From NCBI RefSeq assembly GCF_025698545.1, contig NC_068575.1, positions 52,027,980-52,091,979 of the forward strand: a DNA stretch of 64,000 nt. Direction: 5' to 3'. A program made the position numbers and the translations under genes. The notes beneath the pieces were generated by a model that was not told the origin of the DNA, ran no database searches, and was given only the letters and a program-made list of their open reading frames with translations. Positions 50,231 to 60,971 of this stretch are shown here, in pieces. Source of the stretch: Gossypium raimondii. Taxonomy: Eukaryota; Streptophyta; Magnoliopsida; Malvales; Malvaceae. Within the stretch, counting starts at the first letter, position 1, and every line of letters begins with the position of its first letter.

Positions 50231-52909
50231 TGTAATAGCCTGAATTTTCAGTGGTAACGGAAACGGTGATTTGAAGTCACCAATTCCGATGAGTAAGCTC
50301 GTAAATCTTATTATTTAGTATTTACAAATTAAATGTGATGTTAGAAAGATTTTTCAAATAGTTATTTGAGTTTAGAAGGAATTATTAGGTTAATTAGTTT
50401 TGAAAATGGGGTATCGAGACCTCGATTTTATAAACCGAGCCGTAAATATTTTTATAAATATTTACGGAGTGTCATTAAGATAGCATTAAAGTTTCGTTAG
50501 AAAATTTTATCGTTTCGATAGTTAATTAATTAAAAAAGACTAAATTGAAAAAGGTGCAAAACTTGTTAAAGTGATTAAATAACATAAATGGTAAATAAGG
50601 GAGGAATAAAAGGGAAATTAGACACCCAAGGAATGGATGAGGAGGCATAAGCAGAAAAAATCTTGGAATTACGTTATTTAAGGATAAAATTGTAAATTTT
50701 GTGAAATTAAGCTTAAATAAAAGAAATCTAAAGATTTCTTAGCTGAAAACAGCCATTAGAGAGCTTCTTAAGCAGGTTTTTATATTTTTACTTCATGTAA
50801 GTTTAATTCTTGCTTTTCTCTTGAAATTTTTATGTTTTTGAGAGTTTTACAATTACGTCCAACTATCTATTTCATTAGTTTTTCATATTATTGGTAATTT
50901 TGAAAGTTACCATTGATGAGTGCTGGATGTTTATAATGAATTAACATTGATTTGAAGCTTTAATTTTGTTATATAAAGATTTTATCAAGAAATTTCAATA
51001 GAAATTAATTTTAGGACCTAATTGTGAAGAAGATTAAATCTTAGGGTTTGACATTAAATTTTGTTTATCAAAGGCTATGTAATAGCTTATAATATTTAGA
51101 TAAAGTGTTAATTGAGAAAATTTAGCTCATTTGATGAGTTAATTAGTAAGGGACTAAATTGCAAAAACTGTAAAAGTTAGGGGTAATTGTGTAATTTTGA
51201 AATTTGAAGGGTATAAATTGTGAGGTGGACTAAAATTGAAATATATGCTAATGAATGAAAAATTTTACATTCTAGATCAAGAGCTCGTAGATCAACGAGA
51301 AAAAGGGAAATTAGCCGAGTAGTCTCTGAACTATTACCAATTTTACAATCCAACCCAGGTAAATTCATATGGTTAAAATTTAATGATTATTTGTTAATTT
51401 AGGAATGGTATAATATATTTATTCATATTTTTTTGTTGAAATTAAGATTATTGTAAAAGTATAAAAATTGAATTGAATGTTTAAAACGAGTAGAGCATAG
51501 GATTGAGTACGATCGTTCCGTGAAAAAGAATGAATTGACGGATAAGACCATATTTGGACCATGACAATGTTTAAATGTAAGACCATAGCTGAGTTATGGC
51601 ATTTTAATGAAAAGACCATAATTGGGTAATGACACATTGAACGTAAGACCATGGTTAGACCATGGCATTATAGATACATGTGTAAGACCATAGCTAGGCT
51701 ATGGCATTCTAATGATAAGATCATAACTGGGTTATGGCACTACAAATGTAATACCATGGCAGGGCTATGGCAATGCATGTGTAAGGCCATAGTTGGACTA
51801 TGGCACAAAAAGAAAGATGTACCTATATCCGTAAACCGTTCTTCGATTCAGAAAGAAAATGGTAAAAGACTTATGTGATTGAATTGAAAGATTTATAGAT
51901 TATTATTGATATTGATCTGAAGTAAGTGTGATTTTTTACAATTTAACTTATTATATTAAGTTCGGTAAGATCAATGTTTAACCTATTGAACTTACTAAGC
52001 TTCATTAAGCTTACTCGTGTTGTTTAATATTTTTGTAGATTAACGTGTAATCGGGAGATCGGATCAACACATCAAGCTACGCTATTCAGTTTAATCAGGT
52101 AGTTTTTGCAATGTAAATTTTGGTTTATATGGCATGTACAAGGTTGAATTGGCAATGATATAATTTGAAATGTGGTTGTGAATAATATATATTGTATGTA
52201 TGTTTATGTAACTAGTAGTAGATTTTGATAAACTAATAAGATGGATTAAATAGGTAAGTTTAAGTATTTGAGTATTTAGGATGTATGTCATACTTGAAAT
52301 GTGATATTTGGCTTGAGCTAATTGCTTGTTTGGGATGTATTGAGGTATTAAAATATTGTGTATAGGGTGATATCATAATGGGTGAGAAAAGTGGCCTTAA
52401 AATGACTTATTTTCGTTCATACGGGTAGAGACACTGCGTGTGTCTCAGTTATGTGTGATACACGGCCTAACACATGGGCGTGTGGTTTGGCCGTGTGACC
52501 CCTGCACCTTAATTTCATAAATTAATTACTCACACGGGCTGGCACACGGGCGTGTGACTTGGCCGTATGACCCAAGTCAGAGAGTTACACGGGTAAGGAC
52601 ACGGGCTGGGACACAACCGTGTACCTCATATCAAATGCCCACACGGCCAACCACACGAGTGTGTGTCCCCTGCTTCTAAGAAAATTTTTGAGATTTTGAA
52701 AAAGGTTCCCTTAGTACACGGTTTAATCCCGATTCACTTCTAAAGTGAATATTGGGCCTCGAGGATCCATCTAAGGGACAATATGAGTGTTATGTGATTG
52801 ATTCTTAATATGTGTACCAAAGATTAAGAAATGTCCATATTTAATTTGTAAAGTTCGGTAATGTTCCTTAACCCTGTTTCGGTGACGGATAAGGGTTAAA
52901 GGTGTTACA
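50231..52909 (-). mobile_element. Solo LTR of the same Ty3/gypsy family, reverse orientation (2.68 kb)
   Basis: On the minus strand it begins TGTAACACCTTTAACCC and ends GGCTATTACA. A perfect 5-bp duplication GCCCA flanks it (50226-50230 and 52910-52914). It is nested in the element 49643-52992. Compared with the copy at 42884 it has two extra inner arrays: imperfect ~40-bp repeats with gaccatag/ctatggc inverted pairs (about 51540-51805) and clustered cacacggg/cgtgtg motifs (about 52430-52670). The latter are, from memory, very common in cotton gypsy LTRs. Confidence 0.82.
51540..51805. repeat. Tandem repeats with internal dyads in the solo LTR
   Basis: Six to seven units of about 38-45 bp each contain 'taagaccatagctxggctatggca' or a variant, where gaccatag and ctatggc form a hairpin arm pair. 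The short plus-strand open frame here (repeated GLWHYKC-like residues) is only the translation of this repeat. Confidence 0.8.
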
Positions 52910-53049
52910 GCCCATTTTTTGGGCCTATATTTTTAGCCAAACCTTCCTACTTCTCAAGCGGGTCGGGTGGCCCGACCCATGGACAGGTTTAGTTATGAGC
53001 TAGAAAACTTGAGTTAAACGATGCGTAGGGTTTTTAATAAAATGGTTAT

Positions 53050-55194
53050 GTTTTAATGAAGAGGTGGAAAAGATTCAGGTAGAGCTTTCCCAGCTGGATG
53101 TTAAGTTCGATGCAAAGCTAGAAACTTGACTACAATGATTCAAGGATGATTTTAAGGGGGAAATCAGATATGAACTTCAACATCTTAGATCTGAGCTTAT
53201 GGTCTGCTTGAGCAATATTTTGGCAACCCTGTTGTGTCTACCCATGCTGTTGTACAAGACCGATGAAAGGGCGTGTTAGGGAGACCACCCCCAAGGTTCC
53301 CTCCTAAAGAACCCCTTGAAGTCCCTAGACCTCCAGTAGTCTCACGTTATACCTCTGTACAACATCACCAGTTAGGAATACTCCAAGATAAAAGTTGCAG
53401 GTTAGGTTGCTATTACTTTGATGGAACCAATTTCAGAGCCAGGTGGTCAAAGCTGGAGCAATTTTTCGAAGCAGAAACAGTTCTTGATAATGACAATGTC
53501 TGTACAATCATGTTGAACTTGGAGGGTCGAGCACTGGACTGGCATTATTTTCACGCTCAGAAACATCGAGGTTTGTAGATGTTGAATTGGCTAGGTTATG
53601 CTCTTAGCTTGAAGGAACGTTTTGGCTTGAGAAAATTTAGAGACCCTATGTCAAAACCAGTAACCCTTAAATAGCAAGGTTCTGTGGAACATTTTCATGA
53701 TTTATTTGTAAGCTTGTTGAACCAGATAGATCTGCTCGAACCATATGCTTTAAGTGTTTTCATCAGTAACTTAAAACATGAGGTTAGACAGTATTTACAG
53801 TTGTTTAAACCTCATAATTTGGTGGACACTTTTCATTTAGCTAGTCAGGTGGAAGATATTTTGAACACTTCTCCAAAGAAGGGATTTTTGACAAGTTCCA
53901 GTTCCACTAATCGATTTGATTCTTCAATGAGACACATTGCTGCTTCCAATAGGCCTACCCCACTACATCCTTCTGGGGCACCTGTTACAGTTACTATAGG
54001 GTCTTCTAATGGATCTAAAACTTCCAAGGTACCTTCTAAAGGTATTAGTCCAGCCTTGATAGCTGAGAGGAAACAAAATAGGCTATGCTTTTGGTGTGGG
54101 GTCAAGTACTATACTGGCCATAAATGTGTTAAGAGGCAACTCTACCAGTTGTTGTTGGAATCACATTCTGATGGAGAAGGAAAGGATTTCAGGAATGTTC
54201 TGATCAGTTAGATGAACCTCCTATTGATGACAAACTTTATGAGCCTGTTGTATCTTTGCATGCCATTAAAGGATCAGAAGGACCCCATACAATGAGATTT
54301 AAAGCCCTTGTGGGGAACACTAAAGCTATTGTGTTTGTGGATTCAGGTAGTACCCATAATTTTATGGATACAAAATTGGTGAGTAAACTGTCTCTTTCCA
54401 TAAGGCAACAATAACAGCTAAAAGTATCTGTAGCAGATAGTAGATGTCTTTTGACTAGGGGTACATGCAGAAATGTCTAGTGGAAAACTCAGGGTTTTAA
54501 ATTTGTAAAAGATTTTATGTTGTTACCTTTGAAAGGGTGTCATTTGGTTCTTGGAATACAGTGGTTGCTCTTTTTGGGAGTCAATCACCTGAAATTTTGG
54601 ATCATTAACTATGCAGTTTGGTTTTGGTGGAAATTGTTGCACGTTGCAGGGTATCATACCTGGTAGTATACATGTCATGACAGCAACACAATCCTCAAGT
54701 ATTTTTCTTATACTGATCAATTTCTATGCCCATGTACAATGGTTATGGTTTCCACTGCTCAACTCTCAGTACTAGCAGCTTCCTCTCGAGTGCACTCGGT
54801 CATACACGCACTCTTGGAAGAATTTTTAGATATTTTTGGTACCTTTGCAGGCCTTCCTCCATCAAGACCCCAAGACCACAAAATTCCTTTGAAAGATGAA
54901 AATATGGTGGTCAAAATCAGACCTTACATATACCACACTGTTTAGAAGGCAGAAATAGAAAAAATCATTCAGAAGATACAGCACACAGGTGTTATCAGAG
55001 ATAGTACTAGCTCATTTGCCTTCCCAATAGTCATGGTTAAAAAGAAAGATGGTAGTTGGAGGCTCTGTGTTGATTACAGACAGCTCAACCAGCTTACCAT
55101 AAAGCATAGATTCCCCATCCCCATTATTGAGGAGCTGCTAGATGAACTCAGTCAAGCAAGGGTCTTTTCCAAACTGGACCTTAGATCAAGGTAT
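53050..55194 (+). pseudogene. Ty3/gypsy gag-protease-RT remnant, truncated at both ends
   Basis: Gag: CYYFDGTNFRARWSKLEQFF, LEGRALDWHYFHAQKH, then a frame ending with VRQYLQLFKPHNLVDTFHLA and a zinc knuckle CFWCGVKYYTGHKC (53273-54211 region). Protease: VFVDSGSTHNFMD near 54335-54375, with the active-site DSG. Reverse transcriptase start: [37 protein letters not shown] and FSKLDLRS (55033-55190). Multiple stops and frame changes separate these blocks. The RT is cut before its catalytic YxDD motif; RNase H, integrase and both LTRs are missing. The gag style is like plant Ty3/gypsy chromoviruses. It is a dead fragment, unrelated in position to the nearby solo LTRs. Confidence 0.85.
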
Positions 55195-55389
55195 AATGTA
55201 GTTCTTTTACCACAATAAAAAAAAAAACCAAAATGGATCACTGTAAAAATTTCAAGCAAATAACTCATTTCGATATTTATTTTTGTAAACCCATTTCAGT
55301 ATTTATTTTTGTGTTTTAAAAAATATTTTTACGGTGATCCATTTTGGTATTTAACTTTTTTTGGATTATTGTGGTAAAAGAACTACATT
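55195..55389. mobile_element. Small fold-back (MITE-like) element abutting the RT remnant
   Basis: The left arm aatgtagttcttttaccaca (55195 on) is the perfect complement of the right arm ending tgtggtaaaagaactacatt (55389). A second inner pair is ccaaaatggatcac / gtgatccattttgg. The ~195-bp unit therefore forms a long hairpin. The RT reading frame ends where it begins, yet RT does not resume on the other side. A clear target duplication was not found. Confidence 0.7.
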
Positions 55390-56711
55390 TTACAAATGTT
55401 GAAAATATGTTATGTAATAAAAAAAATTGTTATTGGGATAAAAAAATGAAAAAAAAATAAATAAATGAGATTGTTTTGAAAATATATGTGTAAAAACATT
55501 AGTAATTCTTCAAAAAAATAACAAAATGGTAAAAAATTCGCCCTCCACCATTTAGACCGTATTTTTGCACCAAAAAATACTAGTGCCGCCCATCTCTCCC
55601 CCTCCACTTTAAAATTTTTTTTAAAACATATCATTTTGTAATGATGTTTTAATTATTGTGTCAGAAAAAAAAAATGGGTGCCGTCCATCTCTCTCCCTCC
55701 ACCCCTTGGATCCATTTCAAACATCAATAAATGGTATTTTTGAGTATTTAATTTTTTAATTTGTATTACACAAGTAAAAAATCCGTGGGTTGGGCTTATG
55801 TTTTTACTTTTCTAGGCTTTGTTCCTTTTGTTTGTTACTAGCTCATCATCCTTGGGTTTAGATCAAATTGTTCAGTTATATTGAGAGACTTTGGTGGTAG
55901 ACAAGATCATACTCGTATAAATGGCAGAAACCTCGTTGCATGGTGGTGATCCCTTTTCCAATTCTACTGATAGGACTAGTTGATCTTCTTTTGTTTTTAG
56001 GGATGACTTTATGCTTTTGCCATTGGATCTTTTGTTTCGGTTTGTACTAGTCTTTTCCGAGTCTTTCCTTTCTTTGAAATGAATGTTTGAATTTTACATC
56101 TACTCTTCTCTCCAACTGTTAAAAATAATAGACATTGTTTTTCAGTAAGGATGTAAGGGTGACTTCGTTGCATTCGATTGATTTTTTTAGACTAATTCTA
56201 TATTTTAGAATTTCTTTTTACTGTTGACAAAGTAAAGTTTATTTCATGATTTTAAAACATCATTTGATAAATTATTCAAAACTATTTATTCAGTTAAATA
56301 AACTATAATCAATAATCTTATATGAAAATTTTAGATTATCTTTATTATTAAAATATAGAATGTTTTTCATCATAAATAAATTAAATTGTAAAATTCGATT
56401 TGATTTAAATAGTTTTTTTTTAACTTGGTATTTCCCAGGAGCCCAAAATCGGAGTTTATGCGAAGCGTTGCAGAGGTCGGTAAATGTATAGGTAGATCCT
56501 GGAAGTACACCTCTATTATGTTGGCCCATCATCTTCATTCATCTTTTATACCTTCACCCTCTCATCGAATCGGAAGAGAAGACCGATTGTAACCTTTTTA
56601 TTACTCGGACCAAAATTGAATCTTTACATCAAAAGCAAAAAAAAAAAAAGAGAGTTCAGAGATTGTTAGAACATCTTAGGAAAGGTGCTAATTTAAAAGC
56701 AGCATCAACAT
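55390..56711. other. Intergenic DNA between the retroelement remnant and the F-box gene
   Basis: No gene is supported. Two related blocks (cgcccatctctccccctccac at about 55588, cgtccatctctctccctccac at about 55682) form a diverged repeat pair. The part near 56600-56711 should include the 3' UTR of the minus-strand F-box gene. Confidence 0.4.
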
Positions 56712-57833
56712 TTACAATATGTAATACCAAAACGTGACAAAAGCAGCAATGCCACTTAAGATACAAAGTCTATCTATCCTGCTTTCGTTCCTCATCTTTT
56801 CCTCCTTCAACTCACTCTGCACTTTCGAGTACAGATGACATGACTCTAGAACCTCGCTGTAGTTTTTGCTTCTCCTGCAGCTTAGAGCTTCTTTCAGAAT
56901 AAGCAAACTGTTTCTTCCGTTAACATGTGCACCTTCCATATCTTCCAACTGCATGCTTAGCTCCGTCAATTTGAGTGTTGTCTCTACGCCCTCCCCTTCT
57001 GTGTTCACGACTCTGAACTTCATTATCAGAATGCATTCCACTACTTGACATGGAAGGATGTCCTTGGCAGGAAGCACAGACCCGAACCTTATCACGAAAT
57101 CTTTGTCTGTTGGCCAATGTCTCTGTCCGCCAAGAGGGCTCCAGCTTGCAAGGTTAGCAGCTTGTTTAACTTTCCGGTTTACAACGATCCAACTAAGGCG
57201 AAGGCCGTCTCGTAGCTCCTTCCATAGCTTCCCATCTTTCCTTTCCTTTTCCATAGAAGTAATAGGTGGCAGGCCATCAGAAACCGTAAGGGTAACCTCA
57301 CTTTCACTATCATCATCTCTAGCTGCATAATTGAGAAGATCAATCCGAAACGGGCAGTTGTGAAACCAACTATTGGATCCATTTGCATTAGGAATACCCC
57401 ACAGCACTTTTGAGCATATTGTTTTATCTTTATACCTGATATCCACAATTGAAACAAAATCTAGTGGTGAAATACTTTCTAGTTCGACAGTGTCGCCATA
57501 ATACTCGGCTTCCGTCCACTCTTCGGGGTTCTCAAGATAGCCATTCCACTGATACTCCGTTACTTCCTTATTAACAATAAGCGGAAAACAATCCGCATAG
57601 AATTTTCTAAACCCACCAATCAACGAAATCAAACTTTTAACATCTTCTCTGTTGGTCGAAGGCCACATAGAAGAACAAACATTTTCCCATAATCTCTCCT
57701 CTCTAGAGATAGAACAAAACGTTGCACAAGCACATGCTGCGGCAGCCAAACTTGGACCATCAAGGCGCCTCAATATGTCGTAGAAAACATCAGTGCTCAA
57801 CGATGCCATGCTCTCGATGGCTACCATTGACAT
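56712..57833 (-). CDS. F-box protein (At2g27310/At2g36090-like)
   Basis: One uninterrupted coding exon, 373 residues, starting at the ATG at 57833. The F-box occupies about residues 10-55 (SLSTDVFYDILRRLDGPSLA, then CATFCSISREERLWENVCSS), which in the family binds SKP1/ASK to recruit targets to an SCF ubiquitin ligase. The remainder is the plant-specific domain of this small F-box group: GGFRKFYADCFPLIVNKEVT, SPLDFVSIVDIRYKDKTICS, DGLRLSWIVVNRKVKQAANL and ASWSPLGGQRHWPTDKDFVI. The C-terminus ends in a hydrophobic stretch (LCILSGIAAFVTFWYYIL), suggesting a tail-anchored membrane form, an unusual trait that I infer from composition only. There are no kelch or LRR repeats. A leader intron precedes the start (57851-58424). 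The target is unknown. Confidence 0.85.
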   Translation of the reverse strand: MSMVAIESMASLSTDVFYDILRRLDGPSLAAAACACATFCSISREERLWENVCSSMWPSTNREDVKSLISLIGGFRKFYADCFPLIVNKEVTEYQWNGYLENPEEWTEAEYYGDTVELESISPLDFVSIVDIRYKDKTICSKVLWGIPNANGSNSWFHNCPFRIDLLNYAARDDDSESEVTLTVSDGLPPITSMEKERKDGKLWKELRDGLRLSWIVVNRKVKQAANLASWSPLGGQRHWPTDKDFVIRFGSVLPAKDILPCQVVECILIMKFRVVNTEGEGVETTLKLTELSMQLEDMEGAHVNGRNSLLILKEALSCRRSKNYSEVLESCHLYSKVQSELKEEKMRNESRIDRLCILSGIAAFVTFWYYIL

Positions 57834-57850
57834 AGCTGCAGGCCTCTAAT

Positions 57851-58424
57851 CTACAGAAAACCACATGAAATGGAATTGTTCATAATTACTCGACCAGATA
57901 AGTTCAAGAACAACATTCAATTAAGCTCAAGGAGAACTTGAGTGCATAACCACTCAATGTGGAACCCCTAAATGAGTCCAAAAAGAGGTTTATTCAGAAA
58001 TCAATAAAAGCTTTTTATCCCCAACAGAACAGCGTTCAATTCAACTCTATTCAGAATTTCAGATAAAGCTATTGTAGTCTAGAAAATGATTCAAACCAGA
58101 GTGTGAAATAATCATGTAATCCTTTTGCTTTGATTAGCAGATCTGAGTGAAATTTAAACTTTCTGTTTCATGCAAAAAAAAAAAAACCCAAAAAAAAGGG
58201 GAGTTGAGTTTTTACAAGTTAGATCAAAACCCAGATTCCAAACCCAATTTCAGAAGATCATAACAGATCACTTCAAAAATTACAAACAGAAATACGAAAA
58301 CACAACCATTAACACCAAAATTTAACCTTTTTTTCTGGGCAGTTTCATCACCCTCATCGTTTTCTCCGAGAACAAAAAAAATGCAACCCCAAAAAGAAAA
58401 AAAAATCGACAAGGAGGAGATTAC
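57851..58424 (-). other. Leader (5' UTR) intron of the F-box gene
   Basis: On the minus strand a donor (taag|gtaatc, at 58424) and an acceptor (tctgtag, ending at 57851) enclose 574 bp that contain stops in all frames and poly-A/T runs. Splicing would place a short exon at 57834-57850 just before the ATG. This structure is inferred from splice-site quality alone. The open frame at 58224-58508 lies mostly inside this intron and I do not regard it as a gene. Confidence 0.5.
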
Positions 58425-58509
58425 CTTAAATTGGGCATGCAAATGTAAGAAACATGCTGGCGAAACAAGGTTGTAAAGGGAAATAACAGGGAAAACAGGA
58501 ACAAACAAA

Positions 58510-60970
58510 GGGTGCTGTGGGGAGGGAAGTGGGAATCAAAGTCAACGGAAAAAGGAAGAGAAGATTTAGAGCGCAATATGGGGATGGGATTTCAATGGTT
58601 AAGAGATCAAAGTAGTGTTGAGGTCACTTTCCGCTTTGCCTTTCTTTGACAGCTTTCTTGGGTACTGTGTTGTGTCTGTAGCTTGGCAGTTCGTCATGTT
58701 TTCAGATTTTTTTGCCTTCATTTGTTTTGTCCGGTTCTGCTCTATCACTCCCTACTCATCTCTTGCCACGTCTTATTTTATTTATATTTTGGTTCTATAA
58801 AAAAACAGCATTGAAAAGTTTGACCACCCTCATTCCTCACCTCACGTCTTATAAAAGAAAAAGATAAAAATCAATTGTCGGTATACAGATGAAAGAAATT
58901 GATTTCTTATCAGGGCATTTAATATAGGTTGTTCTAATCATTAAATAAATGTGACTTAGATAAGGAGTCATATCTTACACCATAAGACAACAAAGAAGAG
59001 CTTTCTGGAAGATATTGGAATTACAGTTAGACATTTTGATGGTTCTTATGCCAATTTGTTTCCAGTTTTCCATCTCCTAGGCCAGCTGATCAGTTGCATT
59101 CGCCTTTTTGGACTGCCTAAGGAGGACCCAAGTAGTAGAATCTTGGTTTAAAACAAAAATTCAAGTTTTATAATTTTAAATAATTTATTTAATTAAAGTG
59201 ACAGCTTCATCTTACAACATTGGAACAATCTTGCATCCTTAATTACTCCTCGGATATTGACCAACGCTCTTGGAATTGAGACTAATGCAGTAATAAAGCA
59301 GTTTAAAAGAATGATTGAAACACAAAGATTTCACTTTATGCAAATGAAAACGACCTTTGAGATTTGAACTTGTAATGAATTTTCATTTATGGGTACAAAA
59401 ATGGAAGACATTATTGGGGTCGGAGAAATATGAGTCACATATGGCCACCTGGGTGATTTTGCATCGATTGCACCTCAAAAATGAAAGAGAGAGAGAGCTA
59501 TTTCCAAAAAAATAGAACCAGAATCATAAAAAGCAAGGTGAGGTGGTTGGGCTGAGGGCACCTCAGGATAATAAAATGAAATAGAAAGATAAGGGAAGTT
59601 TTAGGTGAACTATATAGCTTTAAGGATCACCAACATAATGAGTTGGTGATGCACATACTTTTATTCTTTACAATTAATTTTTTTCTTTACATCAGCAGTA
59701 AATTTAGTTTCATCGAGATTGAAAATAGAGATAACGGTAAGATTAATGATTATAATAGTGAGATTGAATAAAATTAAAATCAATAATGAGTAATATGTCG
59801 AAAACTAACCGCAGCTTGTAATAATAGGTGAAATCATAAAATGATTGTTAAAAGACATTAAATTAAGTTACATATGTAAAATAACTAATTATATTTTATA
59901 TTAAATAATAAAATATATTGAAGTTTTATTTATGTTAAAATGATAATTTTATTATTGATTATATTTGTATTTATTTTTTATTATTCATACACCTACTTAT
60001 TTATAATTAAGTCATACTAAAGTTTATATGTTTATTAAATTATTATAAAGCCAAAATTATATATATCACATAATAAATTATTATGACATTTGTATACATT
60101 TATTTTAAAAAATTAAAACATATTAAGATTATTCTATAATAAAAATTAAAATTGTATTTCATAACAACAACATGGAAGGTTAAAATGGTAAAAATCAATT
60201 CTCACTGCAACGTCATTTCCTTCACCTATGCTTAATGCCAAAATAAATTCATCCGGAGGGATGATTGTGGTACGTTTGCACCAAAATCAATAATAAACTC
60301 GCCACGCTAGAAGGAATCGGGCATCCAAAGAGAGAAAGCACTTGCATATTTGATTTGATTTGATATTTATAGTTGAGTTAATATGTAATGAATTTGGTTA
60401 AAAACATTTAATTGGAACTTAGATCTAATTTATACTTAAATTTTTATTTTGTCATACGCTTTTATTTTTATTGATTATCAATACTATATTAGTACAAATT
60501 AAATAGAAAATTTTGGATAAATTCAAAAGGTAACTACCTTCCGTCTATAGAATTACGGAATTCAGGGTTTAACGAGAGATTGCATTGAATTGAACTACCA
60601 AACCTTAATCTAAAAGTAAATACTCAACTTACTCATACCCAACCTATTATTTATATATTAAAACTGAATCCTGAAAAATTTTCAGTGGGTGCTTTTGAAA
60701 AGTTAAAAGCAGTTGCACCTTTTTATTTATTTGTTTATTTGAATTTGTAAAATGATACGAGAAAAATGGGGTAAGAGGAGAAATGAAAACGAAAGAGCGG
60801 TGAACCTCTGGATTCATGATTAAGCTATTCAACCCAGGCTAATAATCACACAGAACAGTAAAACACCAATACAATTCCTTTAAAATTCGTAGCATCGCCC
60901 ACAAATTCTCACTACAACAAAGCTGCCTACACATCCAGCGGTCACAAAAATTTGGAAACAGAGCAACATA
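58510..60970. other. F-box promoter and AT-rich spacer to SmD1
   Basis: The first few hundred bases are the promoter of the minus-strand F-box gene. From about 59600 the DNA is AT-rich and featureless. The final part (about 60800-60970) should be the SmD1 3' UTR. No other gene is supported. Confidence 0.4.
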
Positions 60971-60971
60971 T

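Larger units (their letters stand above)
49643..52992. mobile_element. Inverted-repeat element interrupted by a solo LTR
   Basis: Left end CTAGAGGTGTCTATGGG and right end (complement) CTAAACCTGTCCATGGG are imperfect 17-bp inverted repeats. Flanking them, aggtttgggtcgg / gccacccgacccg blocks also mirror each other. Without the LTR the element would be about 670 bp and non-coding. I could not find a convincing target duplication, so the class (perhaps hAT-like MITE) stays open. Confidence 0.45.

Noticed and set aside
51651-51878. 75-codon frame with repeated GLWH-like units
   Set aside because: It is only the in-frame reading of the tandem dyad repeat inside a solo LTR.
49643-52992. hAT classification of the element hosting the nested LTR
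   Set aside because: The 17-bp inverted ends are visible, but no 8-bp duplication could be matched at either boundary, so no superfamily is claimed.
53050-55194. Linking the gypsy coding remnant to the adjacent solo LTR as one element
   Set aside because: The solo LTR has its own perfect 5-bp duplication that excludes the coding remnant, and no second LTR or primer-binding site joins them.
58224-58508. 94-codon hydrophobic frame upstream of the F-box gene
   Set aside because: It overlaps the inferred leader intron and its donor and has no recognisable domain.
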